Source of the DNA: Caldimonas thermodepolymerans
Lineage (GTDB): Bacteria > Pseudomonadota > Gammaproteobacteria > Burkholderiales > Burkholderiaceae_C
Reading direction: 5' to 3'
Length of the DNA stretch: 64,000 nt
NCBI RefSeq assembly: GCF_015476235.1
Contig: NZ_CP064338.1
Location: forward strand, 3,720,001 to 3,784,000
Both the position numbers and the translations under genes were made by a program. Positions 44,047 to 52,098 of the stretch are shown here, piece after piece; position 1 is the first letter of the stretch, and each line of letters begins with the position of its first letter. Under the pieces are notes generated by a model. That model had not been told where the DNA came from and ran no database searches. It saw only the letters and a program-made list of their open reading frames with translations.

Positions 44047-45483
44047 TCAGCTCATGGTGTAGGCGGTCTTCACCGTGGTGTAGAACTCGGCCGCGTAACT
44101 GCCCTGCTCGCGCGGCCCGAAGCTCGACCCCTTGCGGCCGCCGAATGGCACGTGCGGGTCCACGCCTGCGGTGGGCAGGTTGACCATCACCATGCCGGCC
44201 TGCAGCTGCCGCTTGAAGTGCGTCGCCTGCTTCAGCGAGGTGGTGCACACGCCGGCGCACAGGCCGAACGGCGTGTCGTTGGCCAGGGCCAGCGCATGGT
44301 CGGCATCGTCGGCACGCAGCACGCAGGCCACCGGGCCGAAGATCTCCTCGCGCGCGATGCGGTGCTGCGGCTGCGCGAGGAACAGCGCCGGCGCCAGGTA
44401 GTGGCCGCGCGTCTCGCGCTCCAGCAGCTCGCCGCCGCACAGCAGCTCGGCGCCCTCGGCGCGGCCGATCTCGATGTAGTTGCGCACGCTCTCGAGCTGG
44501 CGCGCGTCGACCACCGGCCCGATCTCGGTGCCGCGCTTGAGCGCATGGCCGACCTTGAGCTGCCGCACCCGCTCGCGCAGGCGTTCCACGAAGGCCGCGT
44601 AGACCGGGGCCTCCACGATGAGGCGGCTGGAGGCGGTGCAGCGCTGCCCGGTCGAGAAGTACGCGCCCTGCACCGCGCATTCGACCGCCTGCTGCAGGTC
44701 GGCGTCGGCCAGCACCACCAGCGGGTTCTTGCCGCCCATCTCCAGCTGCACCTTGACGCGCCGCGCCCCGGCGGCGGCGAGGATGCCCTCGCCCACCGGC
44801 ACCGAGCCGGTGAAGCTGATCGCATCGACCAGCGGGCTGTCGACCATGGTCTGGCCGACCATGCGGCCGCTGCCCATCACCAGGTTGAACACGCCGGCCG
44901 GCAACCCGGAGCGGGCGATGATCTCGGCCAGCGCGCAGGCGCAGGCCGGCACCAGCTCGGCCGGCTTGAACACCACGGTGTTGCCCCAGGCCAGCGCCGG
45001 GGCGATCTTCCAGGCCGGGATCGCGAGCGGGAAGTTCCACGGCGTGATCAGCGCCACCACGCCGACCGGCTCGCGCGTGATCTCCACGTCCACGCCCGGG
45101 CGCACCGAGGGCAGGCGGTCGCCGCGCAGGCGCAGGGCCTCGCCGGCGAAGAACTTGAAGATCATGCCGGCGCGCATCGCCTCGGCCGTGGCCTCGGGCA
45201 GGGTCTTGCCCTCCTCGCGCGCGAGCAGCCGCCCCAGCTCGTCCTTGCGCGCGATCAGCTCGTTGCCGATCGCGTCCAGCACCTCGAAGCGGCGCTGCGG
45301 CGTGCTGTCGGCCCAGGCGCTGCGCGCGTCGGCAGCGGCACGCACGGCCTCCTCGGTCTGGCTGGCGTCGGCACGCGCGAACTCGCCCACCACGTCGTCC
45401 AGGTCGGAGGGGTTCTCGCTGACCCCCAGGGTCACGCCGGTTTCCCAGCGGCCGTTGATGTAGTGCTTGAAGAGCTGGGGCAT
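44047..45483 (-). CDS. Aldehyde dehydrogenase, probable 2-oxoglutarate semialdehyde dehydrogenase
   Basis: This 478-residue NAD(P)+-dependent dehydrogenase has Asn150 (TPWNFP), Glu248 (LEMGGKNP) and catalytic Cys282 (GQRCTASS). The sequence near the N-terminus (YINGRWETG) and AEAMRAGMIFKFFAGEALRL match the alpha-ketoglutaric semialdehyde dehydrogenases of oxidative arabinose/galactarate pathways. Its position between gguC and ytfQ supports this; it would convert the semialdehyde to 2-oxoglutarate. Other semialdehydes cannot be excluded. Confidence 0.85.
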   Translation of the reverse strand: MPQLFKHYINGRWETGVTLGVSENPSDLDDVVGEFARADASQTEEAVRAAADARSAWADSTPQRRFEVLDAIGNELIARKDELGRLLAREEGKTLPEATAEAMRAGMIFKFFAGEALRLRGDRLPSVRPGVDVEITREPVGVVALITPWNFPLAIPAWKIAPALAWGNTVVFKPAELVPACACALAEIIARSGLPAGVFNLVMGSGRMVGQTMVDSPLVDAISFTGSVPVGEGILAAAGARRVKVQLEMGGKNPLVVLADADLQQAVECAVQGAYFSTGQRCTASSRLIVEAPVYAAFVERLRERVRQLKVGHALKRGTEIGPVVDARQLESVRNYIEIGRAEGAELLCGGELLERETRGHYLAPALFLAQPQHRIAREEIFGPVACVLRADDADHALALANDTPFGLCAGVCTTSLKQATHFKRQLQAGMVMVNLPTAGVDPHVPFGGRKGSSFGPREQGSYAAEFYTTVKTAYTMS

Positions 45484-45497
45484 CGTCGAGGTCCTTC

Positions 45498-46496
45498 TCA
45501 GAGGGGGCGCACGCCGCCGGCCGCAAAGCGCTGTTCCTCGACCGCCAGCGGATTCACCAGCGGCGCGCCCAGCGCGGGCAGCTCGATCTCGAAGCAGTCG
45601 CCCGGCTGCACGCGCACGCCGTCGGCAAAGCTCAGCGTCGCGGTGCCGAAGAAGTGCAGGTGCACGTCGCCCGGACGGCGGTGCTGCGCGTACTTGAAGT
45701 GGTGGTATTCGAGGTTCTCGATCGTGTGGCACATGTTCGCCTCGCCGGTGGCGAACGGCTTGCGCCACACGATCTCGCCGCCGCGCCGGATGCGGCTTTC
45801 GCCCTGCAGGTCCGCCGGCAGCGCCCCGGTGCGCAGCTCCGGCCCCACCGCGCAGGCGCGCAGCTTGGAATGGGCGAGGTACAGGTAGTTCTGCCGTTCG
45901 GTGACGTGGTCGGAGAACTCGTTGCCCAGCGCGAAGCCGAGCCGCCACGGCGTGCCGTCGGGGCCGATGACGTACAGGCCCACCAGCTCGGGTTCCTCGC
46001 CGGCATCGAGCGCGAACGCAGGCGAGACCAGCGGCGCCCCCGGCGCGACGACGATGCCGCCGTCGCCCTTGTAGAACCATTCCGGCTGCACGCCCGGCAC
46101 GCCGGGGGCCGGCCGGCCGCCCTCCAGCCCCCACTTGAACATGCGCATCGAGTCCGACAGCGCGTCCTCGTCGCCGGCCACCTTGTGGTGCATCGCGTCG
46201 CGCGTGGCCGCGCTGCCCAGGTGGGTGAGGCCGGTGCCGCTGACCAGGCAGCGCGCCGGGTCGGGGTGCGTGAGCGGCGGCAGCAGCCGGCCCGCTTCCA
46301 GCAGCGCGCGGTACGGCTCGCCCGCCTCCAGCTTCGGCGCGACCAGCGCTTCGAGCGTGAGGCCCTGGCCGATCGACGCCAGCGCCAGCTGGTAGGTCGA
46401 CTCGGCCCCGGCCACCCGGCGCACCTGTTCGCCGTCGGGCGTGACCACCCCGACGCTCGGCCTGCCGTCCGCTGCGCGGTACTGGATCAGTCGCAT
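45498..46496 (-). CDS. gguC: GguC / AraD1-type FAH-superfamily protein
   Basis: This 332-residue member of the FAH superfamily belongs to the GguC/AraD1 group. Its opening MRLIQYRAADGRPSVGVVTP, SGTGLTHLGSAATRDAMHHK, GFALGNEFSDHVTERQNYLY and the C-terminal DVHLHFFGTATLSF are distinctive. GguC is encoded with the ChvE/Ggu importer in Agrobacterium. AraD1 proteins are proposed to dehydrate L-2-keto-3-deoxyarabonate, and this would fill an otherwise missing step here. It is the first gene of the sugar operon, facing the GbpR-like regulator across a 181-base gap. Confidence 0.88.
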   Translation of the reverse strand: MRLIQYRAADGRPSVGVVTPDGEQVRRVAGAESTYQLALASIGQGLTLEALVAPKLEAGEPYRALLEAGRLLPPLTHPDPARCLVSGTGLTHLGSAATRDAMHHKVAGDEDALSDSMRMFKWGLEGGRPAPGVPGVQPEWFYKGDGGIVVAPGAPLVSPAFALDAGEEPELVGLYVIGPDGTPWRLGFALGNEFSDHVTERQNYLYLAHSKLRACAVGPELRTGALPADLQGESRIRRGGEIVWRKPFATGEANMCHTIENLEYHHFKYAQHRRPGDVHLHFFGTATLSFADGVRVQPGDCFEIELPALGAPLVNPLAVEEQRFAAGGVRPL

Positions 46497-46598
46497 CTCG
46501 TCTCCGTCCTGGGCGCGATCTGCAAGCCGCGCGCCTCGTTGGTTGACGGATCGTAAGGAGAGGACCGATAACTTTCTAATAGTTTTTCGTACCTGATC

Positions 46599-46618
46599 GA
46601 TATACGATTCTGGATATC
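46599..46618. promoter_or_regulatory. Operator candidate GATAT-N10-ATATC in the gguC/LysR gap
   Basis: GATAT (46599-46603) and ATATC (46614-46618) form a dyad in the divergent promoter. The flanking ATCGATAT and GGATATC are both repeated at 49226-49252 in the promoter of the dehydrogenase/dehydratase locus. Confidence 0.55.
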
Positions 46619-46677
46619 TCGGTACCGGGACGCGGGTTCACGCAGCCTGCACCACCCCTTGCGGCACAGGACAGCCC

Positions 46678-47637
46678 ATGACCAACTACACCCACTGGTT
46701 CATCCGCGCCCGCCTGAAGACCCGCCAGCTGCTGCTGCTGATGGCACTGGAGGAGGAAGGCAACATCCACCGTGCCGCCCAGGTGCTCAACATGACCCAG
46801 CCGGCCGCCTCCAAGCTGCTGAAGGACCTCGAGGAGATGCTGGGGGTGGAGCTGTTCCAGCGCCTGCCGCGCGGCATGCGCCCCACCTGGTACGGCGAGA
46901 CCATGATCCGGCACGCCCGCATGGCCTTGGCCAACCTGTCGCAGGCGCACGACGAGATCGAGGCGCTGAAGGCCGGCCGCTTCGGCCAGGTGAGCATCGG
47001 CGCGATCACCGCGCCGGGCATGGCGCTGCTGCCGGCCGCCGTCGCGCAGGTCAAGCAGGAGCACCCCAACCTGGCCGTGTCGGTGGCGATCGAGAGCAGC
47101 GACGTGCTGCTGGAGCGGCTGGCCCAGGGCAAGCTCGACCTGATGATCGGCCGCCTGTTCGAGCGCCACGACAAGAGCGACCTGCGCTACGAGGCGCTGG
47201 CCGAGGAGCCGGTGTGCGCGGTGGTGCGCCCCGGCCACCCGCTGCTCGGCGTCGCCCGCCTGGGCCTGCGCGACCTGGTCAACGTCGGCTGGATCGTGCC
47301 GCCCACCGGCAGCGTGCTGCGGCACCGCTTCGAGCTGATGTTCCAGGAAGAGGGCCTGGAGACGCCGGTCAACCTGGTCGACAGCCAGGCGCTGCTGTTC
47401 GTCACCAAGATGCTGCAGCAAAGCGACATGGTCGCGGTGGTGGCGGCCGACGTCGGGCGCTACTACGCCGAGCACGGGTTGGTCGCGGTGCTGCCCATCA
47501 CGCTGCCGTGCAAGATGGATGCGTTCGGCCTGATCACGCGCACCGATCGCCTGCTGTCGCCGGCGGCGAAGGTGATGTTGCGGGCGGTGCGGAACGCGGC
47601 GGTGTCAGTGTATGGCGTACGGTTAGGGGAGGGGTAG
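46678..47637 (+). CDS. LysR-family regulator, GbpR-like
   Basis: This 319-residue regulator has the characteristic opening of the GbpR/galactose-binding-protein regulator group, with KTRQLLLLMALEEEGNIHRA, then LNMTQPAASKLLKDLEEMLG as the helix-turn-helix. The effector domain starts near residue 95 (GQVSIGAITAPGMALLPAAV). In Agrobacterium GbpR controls chvE in response to sugars. Here the gene is divergent from the gguC-chvE-ytf operon and is its likely regulator. Confidence 0.88.
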   Translation: MTNYTHWFIRARLKTRQLLLLMALEEEGNIHRAAQVLNMTQPAASKLLKDLEEMLGVELFQRLPRGMRPTWYGETMIRHARMALANLSQAHDEIEALKAGRFGQVSIGAITAPGMALLPAAVAQVKQEHPNLAVSVAIESSDVLLERLAQGKLDLMIGRLFERHDKSDLRYEALAEEPVCAVVRPGHPLLGVARLGLRDLVNVGWIVPPTGSVLRHRFELMFQEEGLETPVNLVDSQALLFVTKMLQQSDMVAVVAADVGRYYAEHGLVAVLPITLPCKMDAFGLITRTDRLLSPAAKVMLRAVRNAAVSVYGVRLGEG

Positions 47638-47671
47638 GCGGCTGGCGGGTGGGGGTCGTTCGCCCCCGGGC

Positions 47672-48397
47672 GCGAGTCAGGCGGCTCTTTGTCCCGTGCC
47701 GGGGTGGTCGCCCCTGCGGGGCAATCGCCCTTGCGGGCGGTTGCCGGGATGTGCGCCCGGCGGCGCAGTCACTTTCTTCTGCTTGCCCAGAAGAAAGTGA
47801 CCAAAGAAGAGGGCACCCCGGTTCCTCGGCCCTCGCTGCGCGAGGGCACCTTGCGCTGCTCGGTCTGGACGGGAGGTGTCTGCAAACTCGCCCTGCGGGC
47901 TCAGACAGCAGACCCCTCTTTTTCCGTCCAGCCCTGCGCTGCTCAGCTGCGTCACAAGGGGACCCCGTCGCCAGTCAGACGACCCACTCCCCCGACCCTC
48001 TCCCCCAGGGAGAGGGAGGGCCCGAGCGCGATGCCGAAGGCGAGCCGTGCGGGGCGGGGTGTTTCCCGTGTGCAGCGTCGAGGAGCGCAGCGGCTGGAAG
48101 GTTGCCCCGCTCTGCAAGAGCGGGGTCGGCGAGGACTGTCCGAGCTCCGTTTGCCCGCCATGGCGGGCAAAAAGGGCGAGTTCCGCAGCCGCCTTCCAGA
48201 CGCGAGCACCGCAGAGAACTCCCTTCGCTCAGCGAAGGGGGGCGCCGCACCCGGGTCGCCTTTCTTTGGTTCCTTTCTTTGGCGAGACAAAGAAAGGAAC
48301 TGCGCCGCCGGGCGCACATCCCGGCACTGCCCGCGCAGCGGGCATCGCCCCGCAGGGGCGACATTCCCAACACGGCACAAAGAGCTGCCTCACTCGT
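47672..48397. repeat. 726-bp element with about 150-bp terminal inverted repeats, no gene
   Basis: The left arm (47672-47820 approximately) and the complement of the right arm (48248-48397 approximately) align along their length. The shared pieces include GAGT(C/G)AGGC(G/A)GCTCTTTG, the hairpin TCGCCCCTGCGGGGCGA, a 26-base identical block around TGCCGGGATGTGCGCCCGGC (47740-47769 and 48299-48326), and hairpins of CTTTCTT...AAGAAAG type. The middle holds several further hairpins and only chance reading frames. The element fills the 772-base gap between the converging LysR and SDR genes. It looks like a non-autonomous, MITE-like repeat; one end occurs alone at 36317-36369. Confidence 0.7.
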
Positions 48398-48409
48398 GCC
48401 GAGGCCCCC

Positions 48410-49186
48410 TCAACTCCACCCCGCATCGACCTTGAACTCCTGCGCCGTGCACATGCGAGAGTCGTCCGCCGCCAGGAACAGCACCATGTTCGCCACGTCC
48501 TGCGGCACCAGCCGGTCGGGCAGGCACTGGTTGCGCTCCAGCTCCTGCTCGCCTTCGGGGGTGAGCCACAGCTTCACCTGCCGCTCGGTCATCACCCAGC
48601 CCGGCGAGACGGTGTTGATGCGGATGCGCTGCCGCCCCAGCGACGCGGCCAGGCCGCGGGTCAGCCCGTTCACGGACGATTTCGCGATCGCATAGCACGG
48701 GTAGCCGGACGCCTTGGTCTGCCAGCCGGTGGAACCGAGGTTGACGATGGAGCCGCCGCCCAGGCGCTGCATGCCGGGCACCACCGCCTGGATCGCGAAG
48801 AACGCGGCGCGCTGGTTGATCGCCATGCGGTCCTCCCAGTACTCGGGCGTCACCGAGTCCAGCGTGTGCCGGTCGTCGCTCGCGACGTTGTTGACCAGCG
48901 CATGGAAGTCGCCCAGCTCGGCCGCGGCGTCGCGGATGGCCGCCTGCAGCTGCGCCACGTCGCGCACGTCACAGCGGCGCCACCACACGCGCCGGCCTTC
49001 GTCGGCCAGCTGGCGCGCCAGCGCGGCGCTGTCGGCCTCGGCCACGTCGACGAAGGCGACCGCGGCCTCCTGGCGCGCGAAGGCGGCGACGATGGCCGCG
49101 CCGATGCCGCTGCCGCCGCCGGTCACGAACACCGCGCGACCGGCCAGGCTGGGATAGCGCGCGGTGGCAAGGGAAGAAGAAGTCAC
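48410..49186 (-). CDS. SDR-family sugar 1-dehydrogenase (probable L-arabinose/D-galactose 1-dehydrogenase)
   Basis: This 258-residue short-chain dehydrogenase has the cofactor motif TGGGSGIG, DV in CDVRDVAQ, LVNNVAS, the catalytic Ser in VNLGSTGWQ and YAIAK. The C-terminal region TERQVKLWLTPEGEQELERN and SRMCTAQEFKVDAGWS is found in sugar 1-dehydrogenases of this type, which oxidise the aldose at C1 to a lactone. It faces the dehydratase and lactonase genes across a shared promoter, giving the first step of the oxidative route. The exact sugar is inferred from the pathway. Confidence 0.82.
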   Translation of the reverse strand: MTSSSLATARYPSLAGRAVFVTGGGSGIGAAIVAAFARQEAAVAFVDVAEADSAALARQLADEGRRVWWRRCDVRDVAQLQAAIRDAAAELGDFHALVNNVASDDRHTLDSVTPEYWEDRMAINQRAAFFAIQAVVPGMQRLGGGSIVNLGSTGWQTKASGYPCYAIAKSSVNGLTRGLAASLGRQRIRINTVSPGWVMTERQVKLWLTPEGEQELERNQCLPDRLVPQDVANMVLFLAADDSRMCTAQEFKVDAGWS

Positions 49187-49225
49187 GACCAGGTCTCCTG
49201 CTGGCCCGCCCTGCGGCGGTGAACG

Positions 49226-49252
49226 GATATCGATATCAGTTTGGATATCGAT
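49226..49252. promoter_or_regulatory. GATATC cluster, shared operator candidate
   Basis: Three GATATC units (49226-49231, 49232-49237, 49244-49249) lie in the divergent gap between the dehydrogenase and dehydratase genes. ATCGATAT followed by GGATATC repeats the arrangement at 46596-46618, with a spacer of 6 instead of 8 bases. Confidence 0.5.
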
Positions 49253-49338
49253 GCCGGCTTTCTTTTTATTTTTCGAGTATCAATGTGCAGCGATACGATG
49301 CCTCGCGTCAAGAGCCTCGATGAAGAAAGACGCGCCGC

Positions 49339-51075
49339 ATGGACGACAGCAACGAATCGAAGAAGCCGCCGTTGCGCCGCAGCCAGGCCTGGTTCGGCAA
49401 GCAGGACCGCGACGGCTTCATGCACCGCAGCTGGATCAAGAACCAGGGCTACCCGCACGACCTGCTCGACGGCCGGCCGGTGATCGGCATCTGCAACACC
49501 TGGAGCGAACTGACCCCCTGCAACGGGCATTTCCGCGAGCTGGCGGAGTTCGTCAAGCGCGGGGTCTACGAGGCCGGCGGCTTCCCGCTCGAGTTCCCGG
49601 TGATGTCGCTCGGCGAGACGCAGCTGCGCCCGACCGCGATGCTGTTCCGCAACCTGGCCAGCATGGACGTCGAGGAATCGATCCGCGGCAACCCGATCGA
49701 CGGCGTGGTGCTGCTGATGGGCTGCGACAAGACCACGCCCGCGCTGCTGATGGGTGCGGCCAGCTGCGACCTGCCGACCATCGGCCTGTCCGGCGGACCG
49801 ATGCTCAACGGCAAGTTCCGCGGCCGGGACATCGGCTCGGGCACCGGCGTGTGGCAGATGAGCGAGATGGTGCGCGCCGGCGAGATGACGATGGAGGAGT
49901 TCACCCAGGCCGAGAGCTGCATGCACCGCTCCAAGGGCAGCTGCATGACCATGGGCACGGCCTCGACGATGGCCTCGATGGTCGAGGCGCTGGGCCTGTC
50001 GCTGCCGGAGAACGCCGCCATCCCCGCGGCCGACACGCGCCGCAACCGGCTGGCGCAGCTGACCGGCCGGCGCATCGTCGAGATGGTGAAGGAAGACCTG
50101 CGCATGTCGAAGATCCTCACGCGCGAGGCCTTCGAGAACGCGATCCGCACCAACGCCGCGATCGGCGGCTCGACCAATGCGGTGATCCACCTGCTGGCGC
50201 TGGCCGGGCGCATCGGCGTGCCGCTGACGCTGCAGGACTGGGACCGCCTGGGCTCGGAAGTGCCCTGCCTGGTCGACCTGCAGCCCTCCGGCCGCTTCCT
50301 GATGGAGGACTTCTTCTACGCCGGCGGCCTGCCGGCGGTGATGCGCGAGATCCAGCACCTGCTGCACCTGCAGGCGCTCACCGTCAACGGACGGACGCTG
50401 GGCGAGAATATCGCCTCGGCGCCCTGCTGGAACCGCGAAGTGATCCGCCCCTACACCGAGCCCTTCAAGCCGGCCGCCGGCATCGCGGTGCTGCGCGGCA
50501 ACCTTGCGCCCGACGGCGCGGTCATCAAGCCCTCGGCCGCCTCGCCGCACCTGCTCAGGCACCGCGGCCGCGCCGTGGTGTTCGAGAACATCGAGGACTT
50601 CCGCGCCCGCATCGACGACGAATCGCTGGACGTCGACGAGACCTGCGTGCTGGTGCTGAAGAACTGCGGCCCGCGCGGCTACCCCGGCATGGCCGAGGTG
50701 GGCAACATGCCGCTGCCGCCGAAGCTGCTGCGCCGCGGCATCACCGACATGGTGCGCATCTCCGATGCCCGCATGAGCGGCACCGCCTACGGCACCGTGG
50801 TGCTGCACACCTCGCCGGAAGCTGCTGCCGGCGGCCCGCTGGCGCTGGTGCGCGACGGCGACATGATCGAGCTGGACGTGCCCGCGCGCCGGCTGCACCT
50901 GGAGGTGAGCGACGAGGAGCTGGCGCGCCGCCGCGCCGACTGGCAGCCGCCCGAGCCACCCAAGCGCGGCTGGTACAAACTCTACGTCGAGCACGTGCAG
51001 CAGGCCCACCTGGGTGCCGACCTCGACTTCCTGGTGGGCGGCAGCGGCGCCGGCATTCCGCGCGAGTCGCATTGA
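49339..51075 (+). CDS. IlvD/Edd-family aldonate dehydratase (L-arabinonate type)
   Basis: This 578-residue Fe-S dehydratase converts an aldonate to its 2-keto-3-deoxy acid. The [2Fe-2S] cysteines are Cys61 (TPCNGH), Cys129 (MGCDKTTPA) and Cys202 (GSCMTMGTAST), each two positions later than in Rhizobium L-arabinonate dehydratase (59, 127, 200); Lys131 matches the Mg-binding lysine. The C-terminal KRGWYKLYVEHVQQAHLGAD is also typical of this group. D-galactonate and D-fuconate are often accepted by the same enzymes, which suits the dual catabolic genes of this window. Confidence 0.9.
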   Translation: MDDSNESKKPPLRRSQAWFGKQDRDGFMHRSWIKNQGYPHDLLDGRPVIGICNTWSELTPCNGHFRELAEFVKRGVYEAGGFPLEFPVMSLGETQLRPTAMLFRNLASMDVEESIRGNPIDGVVLLMGCDKTTPALLMGAASCDLPTIGLSGGPMLNGKFRGRDIGSGTGVWQMSEMVRAGEMTMEEFTQAESCMHRSKGSCMTMGTASTMASMVEALGLSLPENAAIPAADTRRNRLAQLTGRRIVEMVKEDLRMSKILTREAFENAIRTNAAIGGSTNAVIHLLALAGRIGVPLTLQDWDRLGSEVPCLVDLQPSGRFLMEDFFYAGGLPAVMREIQHLLHLQALTVNGRTLGENIASAPCWNREVIRPYTEPFKPAAGIAVLRGNLAPDGAVIKPSAASPHLLRHRGRAVVFENIEDFRARIDDESLDVDETCVLVLKNCGPRGYPGMAEVGNMPLPPKLLRRGITDMVRISDARMSGTAYGTVVLHTSPEAAAGGPLALVRDGDMIELDVPARRLHLEVSDEELARRRADWQPPEPPKRGWYKLYVEHVQQAHLGADLDFLVGGSGAGIPRESH

Positions 51076-51130
51076 CGGGCGCCGCCGCCGTTCGGGCTGC
51101 CGGACCGTTTCTGCCCTTCGAGGAGCGCCG

Positions 51131-52048
51131 ATGCCTGCTGCCGTTCCGCGACTGTTGAGCGAACCCTCTGCCGTCTGGCCCGCCGGGGCGGTGCTCGGCG
51201 AAGGCCTGTGCTGGTCGCCCGGCCGGCAGGCGCTGTACTGGGTCGACATCCTGGGCCACCGGCTGCACCGCTACACCCCGGCCAGCGGCCGGCGCGAGAG
51301 CTGGCAGTTCGACGACACCATCTCGGCCGTGGCCGAGCGCGCCCACGCCCCCGGCCTGCTGGTGACGCTGCGCCGCGGCTTCGCCTGCTTCGACCCCGAC
51401 GCCGACGGCGGGCGTGGCGCCTTGCAGCTGCTGCACCAGCCGGACACCGAACCCGAGCACAACCGCTTCAACGACGGCAAGTGCGACGCCCGCGGCCGCT
51501 TCTGGGGCGGCACGATGGACTTCGGCACGGTCCGGCCCACCGGCTCGCTGTACCGGTTCGATCCCGACGGGCGATGCACCCGGGTGCTCGATGCGCGCTT
51601 TCCGGTCACCAACGGCCCGACCTGGTCGCTGGACGGGCGCACGCTGTACTTCAACGACACCGTGCACCGGCGCATCCACGCCTTCGACTTCGACCCGGAC
51701 TCGGGCCAGCTCGCGAACCCGCGCCTGTGGCTGGAGTTCACGCCGCAGGACGGCCATCCCGACGGCATGACCACCGACGCGGCGGGCCGGCTGTGGATCG
51801 CCCACTGGGGTGCGGCCTGCGTGACCTGCCACGATGCGCAGAGCGGCGAGGAACTGTTGCGCGTGCCGCTGCCCACGGACCACGTGAGCAACGTCACCTT
51901 CGGCGGCCCGCAGCTGTCGACGCTGTACGTCACGACCGCGCGCTTCGAGCTCGGCGCCGCGCAGCTGGCGGCCCAGCCCCTGGCCGGGGCCCTGTTCGCG
52001 GTGGAGACCGACGCGCGCGGCCGGCCGGCGCACCGTTACGCCGGCTGA
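51131..52048 (+). CDS. SMP-30/gluconolactonase-family sugar lactonase
   Basis: This 305-residue six-bladed beta-propeller lactonase opens the lactone made by the sugar 1-dehydrogenase. Metal-site regions are LGEGLCWSPGRQALYWVDIL (Glu), HNRFNDGKCDARGRFWGGTM, VTNGPTWSLDGRTLYFNDT (Asn) and HPDGMTTDAAGRLWIAHWG (Asp). AGGAG lies 5 bases before ATG 51131. It lies 55 bases after the dehydratase gene and completes the dehydrogenase-lactonase-dehydratase trio. Confidence 0.92.
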   Translation: MPAAVPRLLSEPSAVWPAGAVLGEGLCWSPGRQALYWVDILGHRLHRYTPASGRRESWQFDDTISAVAERAHAPGLLVTLRRGFACFDPDADGGRGALQLLHQPDTEPEHNRFNDGKCDARGRFWGGTMDFGTVRPTGSLYRFDPDGRCTRVLDARFPVTNGPTWSLDGRTLYFNDTVHRRIHAFDFDPDSGQLANPRLWLEFTPQDGHPDGMTTDAAGRLWIAHWGAACVTCHDAQSGEELLRVPLPTDHVSNVTFGGPQLSTLYVTTARFELGAAQLAAQPLAGALFAVETDARGRPAHRYAG

Positions 52049-52060
52049 GGAAGGAGCCCG

Positions 52061-52081
52061 GGCCCGGCGCGCGGCCGGGCC
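52061..52081. terminator. GC hairpin after the lactonase gene
   Basis: GGCCCGG (52061-52067) and CCGGGCC (52075-52081) flank a 7-base loop between the converging lactonase and lipoprotein genes. No T-run is present. Confidence 0.5.
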
Positions 52082-52098
52082 GCGGGCGGCCCCGAGGC

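Noticed and set aside
47680-48700. Several open frames inside the inverted-repeat element
   Set aside because: They occur on both strands as a consequence of the palindromes, have no ribosome-binding sites and show no protein pattern.
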